A stretch of DNA of 18,405 nt, taken from an uncultured Rhodobacter sp. Lineage in GTDB: Bacteria > Pseudomonadota > Alphaproteobacteria > Rhodobacterales > Rhodobacteraceae. Positions 7,804-14,354 of the stretch are shown one piece after another. The DNA is taken from positions 1 to 18,405 of the forward strand of contig CALGTJ010000165.1 in the NCBI GenBank assembly GCA_937901435.1. Direction: 5' to 3'. Numbering within the stretch: position 1 is the stretch's first letter; each line of letters opens with the position of its first letter. A program made the position numbers and the translations under genes. The notes beneath the pieces were generated by a model, which had not been told where the DNA came from, made no database searches, and saw only the letters and a list, made by a program, of their open reading frames with translations.

Positions 7804-8744
7804 GGCAGCCAGCGCCACAGTCGCGCGCGCAACTCTCCGCCGATGCCTTGGGGTGCGAAGAGGGTCAGAAGAACCAGGACCACACCAACGATCAGCATAT
7901 AGGCTGTGGTCAAACCGCTGGCGATATCAATCAGGTAAAAGGTGAAAAGTGCCCCGATAAACGGCCCGATCAAGGTGCCCGCACCACCCAACAACACCCA
8001 CAGCAACGGCAGTATTGAATACTGCACCGTGGCAAAGGTCGCCCCCGCGTAGCCGAACAGCAGCCCATAAAACGCACCGGCAGCGGCAGAGATCGTGCCG
8101 GACAGGATCACCGCGCCCCATTTGTGACGGAACACGTCATAGCCCAGCATCTGCGCGCGGTCTTCATTCTCGCGGATCGCGATCAGGACTTTACCAAAGG
8201 GGCGCTGGACCACCCACATCGAGACCAGCAAACAGACGCTGAACAAGGCGAAGGCCGCGAAATACCGCTCTGTCGGCTGGGAAAGGTCGATGCCAAGAAA
8301 GATGCGCTCTGCCTGTTGGATGACAAAGCCCTCGTCGCCGCGTGTGTATTCGCCAAAATAGAGGACCGTCAGATAGACCGCCTGCGCGAACATCAGCGTC
8401 ACGATCATAAAGGCCACGCCAACGGTGCGCAGCGCCAGCGCGCCAACCGCCGCCGACAGGGCGACACCGGCCAGCAGCCCCATCAGAACCGCAGGGCCGG
8501 GCGAAAAGCCGAAATGCCGGATCGACAGGGCCATACCATACATGCCAGCCGCAAAGAACATTGCATGCCCGAGGCTAAGCAGGCCTGTGTAGCCAAAGAG
8601 GATGTTAAACCCGATGGCATAGGTGGCCAGCACCATGATCCGGGCCAAATTGCCTTGGTGGTAGGCGGGCAAAAGGAATTGCAGCACGAACAGTAGCGCC
8701 AAAAGCCCCAGATGCAGGCCAAGCGATTTCTGCACGTCACTCAT
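7800..8744 (-). CDS. livM: Branched-chain-type ABC transporter permease LivM
   Basis: 314 residues with about eight to ten hydrophobic segments. GYTGLLSLGHAMFFAAGMY (51-69) is the usual LivM sequence, and IRENEDRAQMLGY (190-202) is the cytoplasmic coupling loop that contacts the ATPases. It forms the transmembrane channel with LivH. ATGA overlaps at both ends (with livH upstream and livG downstream) show tight operon packing. Substrate choice is set mainly by the binding protein, so specificity cannot be inferred here. Confidence 0.92.
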   Translation of the reverse strand: MSDVQKSLGLHLGLLALLFVLQFLLPAYHQGNLARIMVLATYAIGFNILFGYTGLLSLGHAMFFAAGMYGMALSIRHFGFSPGPAVLMGLLAGVALSAAVGALALRTVGVAFMIVTLMFAQAVYLTVLYFGEYTRGDEGFVIQQAERIFLGIDLSQPTERYFAAFALFSVCLLVSMWVVQRPFGKVLIAIRENEDRAQMLGYDVFRHKWGAVILSGTISAAAGAFYGLLFGYAGATFATVQYSILPLLWVLLGGAGTLIGPFIGALFTFYLIDIASGLTTAYMLIVGVVLVLLTLFAPQGIGGELRARLWRWLP

Positions 8745-9676
8745 GCGGCGCGGGTTCCGAACAGGCCTTGTGGGCGGAACACTAGGACAAGGGCGACCAG
8801 CAGCGTGGCGATGATTTTTGCCAGCGTCGGTGTGAAAAACACGCTGATGATACCGTCAGACATGCCAATCAGGATCGCGGCGACCACAGTGCCCGGCAGA
8901 CTGCCAAGCCCGCCGATGATGACCACGATAAAGCTCAGCAATAGTGGATCATGCCCCATCAGGTAATGCGCCTGCTGGATCGGCACCACCAGCACCGCAC
9001 CCAAAGCCGCCAAAGCCGCACCAAGGCCAAAGACAAAGGCATAGACCCGCTCTATCGGGATGCCAAAGGCCTGCGCCATCTCTCCGTCCAGTTGCGTCGC
9101 GCGCATGATCAGGCCGATCTTGGTCCGCGTCATCAGCACCCAGACGCTGACCATCACCGCCGCAGCCGCGCCGATCACGAACAGCTTGTAGGACGTGATC
9201 GACGGCGCGCCCCAGCCGGTTGGAAAATAGACTTTGGGAAAGCCTGCGGACCAATCCAGCAAAGGCAACAGGATGCGGCTGTTAAAGGGCGCCTCGACCG
9301 GCCGCGCCTCTGGTCCGTAGGTCATCAGGGTGACCTGCTGAATGATATAAAGCAGGCCAATGGTGGCAACGATGGTGCGTTCGGGATCATAGTTGATGCG
9401 TTTGAGGATCGTCATATCCGCCAGTGCTGCGATCAGCCCGACCAGCAGGGGCGCGACCACCAGCGCGGCCACGAACCCGAACGCCGGATGCCCGCCGATA
9501 GCCGTGGCGATCCACCACGCCAGCACCGCGCCGAGCATGAAGAATTCGCCATGCGCCACGTTGACGACGCGCATCACGCCAAACACCAGCGACAGGCCCA
9601 GCGCGGTCAGCATCAGCACCGCCGCCGTCACCGCGCCCTCAAGCGAGGCAAGCATAAGATAGGGTCCAAAATCCAT
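8741..9676 (-). CDS. livH: Branched-chain-type ABC transporter permease LivH
   Basis: 311 residues from the ATG at 9676. LVFGVMRVVNVAHGEFFMLG (about 30-49) is the conserved LivH N-terminal signature, and hydrophobic segments cover most of the chain. An in-frame TTG at 9721 would add 15 polar residues with no ribosome site in front, so it was not used; the chosen ATG also lacks a strong Shine-Dalgarno. The 118-base gap upstream separates it from the unrelated gene at 9795-10583 and contains a 10-base inverted repeat. Messages for livHMGF must come from readthrough from the binding-protein gene or the inserted gene, or from a promoter I could not recognise in this gap. Confidence 0.9.
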   Translation of the reverse strand: MDFGPYLMLASLEGAVTAAVLMLTALGLSLVFGVMRVVNVAHGEFFMLGAVLAWWIATAIGGHPAFGFVAALVVAPLLVGLIAALADMTILKRINYDPERTIVATIGLLYIIQQVTLMTYGPEARPVEAPFNSRILLPLLDWSAGFPKVYFPTGWGAPSITSYKLFVIGAAAAVMVSVWVLMTRTKIGLIMRATQLDGEMAQAFGIPIERVYAFVFGLGAALAALGAVLVVPIQQAHYLMGHDPLLLSFIVVIIGGLGSLPGTVVAAILIGMSDGIISVFFTPTLAKIIATLLVALVLVFRPQGLFGTRAA

Positions 9677-9686
9677 GCGTGAACGA

Positions 9687-9786
9687 TGCCCGCGAGTTTC
9701 GGACAGAGCAAGGGGTTTCAAGAGCCGATTACAGGCTTACTCTTGATCCCGAACGAGACGTGTTCGATTTGCATCCCTCGCGGGCA
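9687..9786. repeat. 10-base inverted repeat flanking the livH leader
   Basis: TGCCCGCGAG (9687-9696) and its exact reverse complement CTCGCGGGCA (9777-9786) are 80 bases apart, between the stop of the unknown gene and the livH start. In RNA the right-hand arm of the transcript would lie just upstream of the livH start codon. It may be a leader structure, a regulator site or chance. Confidence 0.4.
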
Positions 9787-9794
9787 GGGCGGGT

Positions 9795-10583
9795 TCAATC
9801 ACCCGAAATATTATCGAGATCGCAATATTCGAAATCGACGACTTCAAGTTCGTGATCATCGCTCAGCGCCTTGATGTCTCCGGTGTTTAGCATCAGGTCG
9901 CCTGCGGCCAGATTTCGGAGTGAAATGCCGGCTTTCTTCACCGCGCGGGCTCTGATCAACGGTGTGGTGCGCCCGGGGGACATATAATTCGCAATCGCAG
10001 AATTGTTGTTTGTGATAGGCACATTGGCCGAAGCTTTGGCAAGATTGCCCGGACCAAAGCCAGCCCCACCCGCCATGGTCAAAGAGGTATTGCTTGATTG
10101 GGACAGCAGCACGGTCAACCCATTCGTCTCATGCACATCCGTGACAACAAGCCAGTCCTTTTGCCAATCGCCCGCCTTTAGAAGTTTGGCAAGTTTTTCG
10201 CCCAAATCACCAAGGTGCCTCACGGAAAGGGGAGTGACATCGGAACCATGATAGACCATCGAGTTCTTTTTCTCAAAGGACACCTTGACCTCGACATCGA
10301 TTTTCACGCCATCCACAACGCCAGAGCCGCTGCCGGTTACATCCGCAATTGTGACCCCCTCTGATTGCAGGGTCTCAACGGTGGACACAGCACCCCTGTC
10401 AATTTCAGGGTCGATACCGAATTTGTCCTTTATGTTTCCTAGTTTGGTGAAGGCACCGCCAAGGTTCTTGGACCCACTTACGGTGCCGTAATCTCCAATT
10501 TCCAACAAGGTATTGGGCGGCCAAACAACTTGGTAGCCAAATTTGTTCTTCATGGCCTTTGCGTAATCTTTGGGAAATCCCAT
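9795..10583 (-). CDS. Unrecognised cytoplasmic protein inserted between the binding-protein gene and livH
   Basis: 262 residues with no signal peptide, clear membrane helix or known catalytic motif. The N-terminal part includes GYQVVWPP (16-23). The middle has alternating polar/apolar stretches that look beta-rich (VDGVKIDVEVKVSFEKK at 90-106, DWLVVTDVH at 143-151). A Gly/Asn/Ser-rich part follows, then SPGRTTPLIRARAVKKAG (202-219), and an acidic tail from about 240. The ATG has AAGGA eight bases upstream and a promoter candidate at 10633-10660. GC is near 50 percent in the lines I counted, lower than most neighbours, which suggests a later insertion. The general pattern vaguely recalls bacterial gasdermins, but the early palmitoylated Cys and an adjacent protease are missing, so this is only a hypothesis. 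It is not a known part of Liv transporters. Confidence 0.8.
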   Translation of the reverse strand: MGFPKDYAKAMKNKFGYQVVWPPNTLLEIGDYGTVSGSKNLGGAFTKLGNIKDKFGIDPEIDRGAVSTVETLQSEGVTIADVTGSGSGVVDGVKIDVEVKVSFEKKNSMVYHGSDVTPLSVRHLGDLGEKLAKLLKAGDWQKDWLVVTDVHETNGLTVLLSQSSNTSLTMAGGAGFGPGNLAKASANVPITNNNSAIANYMSPGRTTPLIRARAVKKAGISLRNLAAGDLMLNTGDIKALSDDHELEVVDFEYCDLDNISGD

Positions 10584-10632
10584 TGCTTCAATCCTTAATT
10601 TTGGGGCACTGCCGTAGAAATAGGGTGAAACA

Positions 10633-10660
10633 ACTATGAAGGGCTTTGCTAAATTTTCAA
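10633..10660 (-). promoter_or_regulatory. Sigma70-like promoter candidate of the inserted unknown gene
   Basis: On the minus strand, TTGAAA (10660-10655, five of six) is followed after 16 bases by CATAGT (10638-10633, four of six). It lies about 50 bases upstream of the ATG at 10583, in an AT-richer patch. It fits independent expression of the inserted gene. Confidence 0.45.
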
Positions 10661-10677
10661 TCGCTTTTTAGGGTGGA

Positions 10678-10700
10678 GGCCCCGGATCACGTCCAGAGCC
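10678..10700 (-). terminator. Stem-loop after the binding-protein gene (weak terminator candidate)
   Basis: Minus-strand RNA can pair GGCTCTGGA with TCCGGGGCC: nine base pairs including two G-U pairs, with a CGTGA loop. It lies 30 bases after the stop at 10730. No U-run follows, so it may attenuate or protect the 3' end rather than stop transcription. Confidence 0.3.
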
Positions 10701-10729
10701 TCTTGATGTTTTGGGTCAGACCGACAGCG

Positions 10730-12022
10730 TCAGAAAGACTGCGTCGTGTAATCCACCTCGTCCGGGTACAGCGTGTCCTCGATGCTGGTGCTGTGGACAC
10801 GCACCAGTTTTCCGCTTTGGACCTGCGAGATATATTGGTGCCCAAAGACCTGATGCGTTCTGCCATTGAACAGCTTTGCGCCCTGCGGATGGGCCATGCC
10901 TTCGGGCATGTCTGTCATCGCCTCGACCGCTTCGATCAGTTTTGCACGGTCCTCGATCCCTGCGTAACCTGACGCCTCCATCCCTGCCTTGATCACATGC
11001 AGCGTTTCCCAGCACCCGAACATATGCGCGTAGGTCGACACATCCGCCGGATCGCTGATCGAGGCGCCATTGTCATCAACGCCCACAGCGGCCCGGAACG
11101 CCTTGTCATATTCGGTCTGGTCGGCCTGTGCATAGCGCGGATTGCCCTCCCAGAAATAGCTGCCCTCAAGGAAATCCAGCCCCGGCGAGGCGACATCAAC
11201 CGCCTCCAGCGAGTCGATAAAGCCAAAGATCGCAGGCGCAGAGGGACCAAAGAATTCGCCCAACTCCTTGACAAAGGTCAGAACGGCGGGGCCGACCATG
11301 ACGTGATACAGCACCTCTGTATCGCGCGGGATCTTGGGGAAGTATTTGGTGAACGACGTCTCTGACGGCGGCACCGCGATCAGTTCCAGAACCTCGCCAC
11401 CCTGTTCCTTGATCGCGGCGGAAAAGAAGTCGCGGTGATCGTGACCAAAAGCAAAGTCCGGGTAGATCATCGTGACTTTCTTGCCCAGATTTTCGGCCAC
11501 ATAGGGCGCCATCGCCTGAACCTGCGATTTCACATCTGTGATACCGGGCTGCATCGTATAGCGGTTGAGCATGCCAGAGGCCACGTGATGCCCCTCAGAG
11601 ACTACGAAATACGGCAGTTTCAACTCGCCAGCCCGCGGCGCAGAGCCAATGACAACATGGGAAAAGAGCGTGCCAAAGGCCACGTCGCAATTGCTTTGCG
11701 TGGCGAACTTTTCCAGCACCTCTGCACCGCGCTTGGGATCGGTGCCGTCATCCTCTGCCACGATCTCGACCATGCGGCCATTGATGCCGCCACCGTCGTT
11801 GATCAGCTTGACCGCCGCATCGGTGGTGCGCCCGTACCAGCGCCCATAGGCGGCCCCGATGCCGGTGACATGCTGCTGAAATCCGATCTTGATCGGGGCG
11901 GCGGTCTGCGCATTGGTGTAGCGCGCCCAAAGCGGCAGAGAGGCCGCCGCCGTACCAGCTGCCAGCGTTTTCAGCGCACCGCGTCTGTTCAGCTTTGCCC
12001 CTGTCGTCGTTGTTTTCGTCAT
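10730..12022 (-). CDS. Periplasmic substrate-binding protein of the Liv-type ABC transporter (Peripla_BP_6)
   Basis: 430 residues. A twin-arginine-like signal (NRRGALK at 12-18, then an Ala-rich stretch, ending near TNAQ around 39) directs export to the periplasm. The mature part begins APIKIGFQQHVTGIGAAYG and continues with VKLINDGGGINGRMVEIVAEDDG. These are typical of type-I binding proteins for branched-chain amino acids, amides, urea or aromatic acids. The start is the ATG at 12022; the upstream in-frame extension has no signal character, and GGGGG stands eight bases before this ATG. It should deliver ligand to LivHM, although one foreign-looking gene separates them. The ligand is unknown; the downstream catabolic genes suggest a nitrogen compound (inference). 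Confidence 0.9.
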   Translation of the reverse strand: MTKTTTTGAKLNRRGALKTLAAGTAAASLPLWARYTNAQTAAPIKIGFQQHVTGIGAAYGRWYGRTTDAAVKLINDGGGINGRMVEIVAEDDGTDPKRGAEVLEKFATQSNCDVAFGTLFSHVVIGSAPRAGELKLPYFVVSEGHHVASGMLNRYTMQPGITDVKSQVQAMAPYVAENLGKKVTMIYPDFAFGHDHRDFFSAAIKEQGGEVLELIAVPPSETSFTKYFPKIPRDTEVLYHVMVGPAVLTFVKELGEFFGPSAPAIFGFIDSLEAVDVASPGLDFLEGSYFWEGNPRYAQADQTEYDKAFRAAVGVDDNGASISDPADVSTYAHMFGCWETLHVIKAGMEASGYAGIEDRAKLIEAVEAMTDMPEGMAHPQGAKLFNGRTHQVFGHQYISQVQSGKLVRVHSTSIEDTLYPDEVDYTTQSF

Positions 12023-12057
12023 ATCGTCAACCCCCGTGTCAGCTGTTTTCTGCGCCC

Positions 12058-12070
12058 GGCCCAATGGGCC
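12058..12070. promoter_or_regulatory. Palindrome upstream of the binding-protein gene, possible operator
   Basis: GGCCCAATGGGCC has two perfect six-base arms around one central base and lies 36 bases before the ATG at 12022, in the 110-base gap. Its place fits a repressor site or a leader hairpin. No convincing -35/-10 pair was found in the gap. Confidence 0.3.
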
Positions 12071-12132
12071 TCGCCTGCTCACGCAGTGTGCAAAAGGGTT
12101 GAGCGCCTGTCCAATGAAATCTTGAGGCACGC

Positions 12133-13527
12133 TCAAAACCTTGGCGAGGCCAGCAGCCAAAGCCCAAAAAATGTGTAGCCGACCATGAACAGGGCAATCG
12201 GCGCCTGGCTGAGAACCGCGCGCCGGGTCGAGCCAAAGTGGCGCACCGCCACCACATGGGCCACAAGCACCGCCAGAACATGCCCGATGACCACCGCGCT
12301 GGCCTGAGACAAAAAGATCACCCGCACGCTGGATTGCTGGTTGAAAAACCCGGTCGTGACATAAAACTCGCCCAGCCCCAGCCAGTCGGACCCGTTCAGG
12401 AACGGATCGGACAGGGCGACAAGCGTATACTGGCTTTCGACCAGAAAACTCGGCAGGTAGTGCGCCACATGATAGCCAAGCGCGATGGGCAGGATGCTGG
12501 GCGCGAACAGGTAAAAGGCGTGGCGCAGACCCATAGGACTGGCCGCAAGCATCAGGCCCAGTTTGAACGTGATCAGCAGGACACCCAGCAAGGCAAGGTT
12601 CGCCAAAAGCACGCCAGCCGCGTTTTGCAGGATCACCGCAGAACGGCCCGGAAACTCCAGCGGGTTTATGTCAAGGCGGGCCAGCCACCAGAACGTCTCG
12701 TTCAGCCCGTCAAAGCTGCCCGTGCCCAAAAGCAGGGTGATCATTACGGCAAGGATCAGGGGCATCCGCCCGGCGTTGGCAATCTGCCAGCCGGGCAAAC
12801 CGATCCGCAGGCTTCCGCCCCGGCGCGCCAGCATCCCAAAGCGCGCATAAGCGGTCATCATCAGGGTGATCCCTTCGGCCCGACGCAGCCAGCGGGGGCC
12901 AAAGATCACTGCCATCAGCGCGGTGAACAGCCAGTATAGCCCCACAATGCGCGCCAGACGCGCAGGATCAGACGGCGCAGGATCTGCCAGCAAAAGATAG
13001 GAAAACGCCAGAAAGCTAAGCACGCCCATGGCCAGCCCAAGACCCGCAGGCAGACGCAGCACAGGTGGCCCGAACGTCTGAAGCAGCAGACGCAGCGGCC
13101 CGGTCCAAGGGTTCACATAAGCCCAAAGGTCGCCGATCAGGCCCTGCACCGTGACGAAACCGATCCAGAACACAGTCCAGACCATCAGCGGCAAAGGATT
13201 GGACAGTGGGTCGCGCGGCCCGTCAAACCCGGCCCAGATCAACAGGGACAGCAGGAAAAACGACGCCATGCTGGTTACGGGCCGGATGCGCCGCGCACTG
13301 TGACGCGTCAGGCGTCTTGTGCGAAACACTGCCTCGACGCTACGCGCGGGCAGCACGCCCAGCGCCAGCACCGTCAGAACCACCACCGCGACCCCGGCCC
13401 CGGTGTAGAAATCGGTTGGCAGCAGCAGCACGAATCCCTGCTCTGAGGCATGAGCATTGGCCGCGCCGGGCCATGCCAGAGCGGCGATCATTAACTTGAG
13501 AATTACATCTGTCGCTTTATGGTGCAT
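12133..13527 (-). CDS. Polytopic membrane protein with intramembrane histidines (family sometimes named fenitrothion hydrolase)
   Basis: 464 residues with a signal-like N-terminus (LKLMIAALAWPGAANA, 10-25) and about ten further hydrophobic segments, so an inner-membrane protein. Notable parts are HASEQGFVLLLPTDFY (26-41), GYHVAHYLPSFLVESQYT (351-368; H353, H356) and GHVLAVLVAHVVAVRHF (415-431; H416, H424, H430 or nearby). From memory, relatives in actinobacteria and roseobacters carry the database name fenitrothion hydrolase, which I would not trust as a function. The divergent neighbour has metal-binding features, so a metal- or haem-related membrane role is possible (inference). No clear ribosome site precedes the ATG at 13527; an ATG at 13491 is an alternative. 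It lies upstream of the binding-protein gene but is probably not functionally part of that operon. Confidence 0.8.
   Translation of the reverse strand: MHHKATDVILKLMIAALAWPGAANAHASEQGFVLLLPTDFYTGAGVAVVVLTVLALGVLPARSVEAVFRTRRLTRHSARRIRPVTSMASFFLLSLLIWAGFDGPRDPLSNPLPLMVWTVFWIGFVTVQGLIGDLWAYVNPWTGPLRLLLQTFGPPVLRLPAGLGLAMGVLSFLAFSYLLLADPAPSDPARLARIVGLYWLFTALMAVIFGPRWLRRAEGITLMMTAYARFGMLARRGGSLRIGLPGWQIANAGRMPLILAVMITLLLGTGSFDGLNETFWWLARLDINPLEFPGRSAVILQNAAGVLLANLALLGVLLITFKLGLMLAASPMGLRHAFYLFAPSILPIALGYHVAHYLPSFLVESQYTLVALSDPFLNGSDWLGLGEFYVTTGFFNQQSSVRVIFLSQASAVVIGHVLAVLVAHVVAVRHFGSTRRAVLSQAPIALFMVGYTFFGLWLLASPRF
13496..13523 (+). promoter_or_regulatory. Sigma70-like promoter candidate for the exported two-domain protein
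   Basis: TTGAGA (13496-13501, five of six) and TATGGT (13518-13523, four of six) are 16 bases apart. The leader would run about 26 bases to the ATG at 13557 and include AAGGAG (13546-13551). The promoter overlaps the 5' end of the divergent membrane-protein gene. Confidence 0.4.
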
Positions 13528-13556
13528 GACACGGACGATACCGAAAAGGAGTGCCG

Positions 13557-14297
13557 ATGAAAGGGCTAAGACTGCTGATCGCGCTGGTCTGTTTCTCTAT
13601 TGCTGGGGCCGCCTTTTATTTTCAGGGCGACGGCGTGCCCAAAATCTCGCTAAGCGATGCCGTTTTGCAACCGATGGGCGCAGGCCACGCGCTGACGCTG
13701 AAGATCGACAATCCCGGCTGGTCGGAACGCCTGATCGAGGTGTCTACCGACGACACCGGACCCGCGATGCTGACAAGCGGCGCGCCTGTGCTAGGCCTTC
13801 CGGCAGAGAGCAGCCCAAGTCTTGCCATGGACGGCGTGCACGCCATGATCATGGGTTTGGGGGATGTCGAGGACGGGCGTTTGGTGCCTGTGCGGCTGAT
13901 GTTTGAGCGCGGCGGAGAAATCATCACGCGTGCAAGGGTCGATACAACGGCGATGATGGATCACAGCACCGCGTTCAATGTGCCACCTGGCGAACCCGCG
14001 CCAAAGCTAAGCATCACCGTCACCCCGCATGGCTCTGGCTGGAACGTATTGGCAGAGGTGCAGGACTTTACCTTTTCCAAATCCGCCGTTGACGGGCCGC
14101 ATCAACCCGGCATTGGCCACGCGCATCTTTATCTTAACGGGTTGAAGCTACAGCGCATGTATGGGCCAGAGGCCCGCATCGGCGCGCTGCCCCCCGGCAC
14201 ATATGAAGTGCGCGTGACGGTCAATACCAACGACCATCGCGCCTATTCGGTGAACGGGACACCCGTCACCGCAGCCGCAGAGATCACCGTGGATTGA
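13557..14297 (+). CDS. Exported two-domain protein: PCu(A)C-like N-terminal half plus His/Met-bearing C-terminal half
   Basis: 246 residues. The N-terminal segment (KGLRLLIALVCFSIAGAAF) is a signal or membrane anchor, placing the rest in the periplasm. Residues 30-130 look like the PCu(A)C copper-chaperone fold (DUF461) and keep the HxM element (H95, M97), with M91 and M99 nearby; the other Met/His ligands of the classic motif are not obvious. Residues 148-246 form a second domain with GIGHAHLYLNG (185-195), MYGP (201-204) and NTNDH (223-227), giving candidate metal ligands H188, H190, M201 and H227. AAGGAG stands five bases before the ATG at 13557, so the GTG at 13551 was rejected. Divergent with the His-containing membrane protein, it probably serves copper or another metal (inference). 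Confidence 0.8.
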   Translation: MKGLRLLIALVCFSIAGAAFYFQGDGVPKISLSDAVLQPMGAGHALTLKIDNPGWSERLIEVSTDDTGPAMLTSGAPVLGLPAESSPSLAMDGVHAMIMGLGDVEDGRLVPVRLMFERGGEIITRARVDTTAMMDHSTAFNVPPGEPAPKLSITVTPHGSGWNVLAEVQDFTFSKSAVDGPHQPGIGHAHLYLNGLKLQRMYGPEARIGALPPGTYEVRVTVNTNDHRAYSVNGTPVTAAAEITVD

Positions 14298-14354
14298 CTT
14301 TCGCGTCTGGCGCGGCGTTCACTTGGCCCGATCAGGCACAGAGGGGCGAAGAGT

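Noticed and set aside
9677..9794. TGTAAT as a -10 box for livH
   Set aside because: No -35-like hexamer stands at the proper distance (TCGTTC only), so it was not called as a promoter.
10636..10671. Eleven-codon plus-strand ORF in the gap between the binding-protein gene and the inserted gene
   Set aside because: No good ribosome site, and it overlaps the promoter candidate on the other strand; too short to support.
12023..12160. N-terminal extension of the binding protein to 12160
   Set aside because: The added 46 residues lack signal character and would bury the Tat-like signal; the ATG at 12022 fits an exported protein.
14294..14322. TTGACT as a -35 box for hyuA
   Set aside because: At 16 to 18 bases downstream there is no acceptable -10 (GTTCAC or similar), so no promoter was called.
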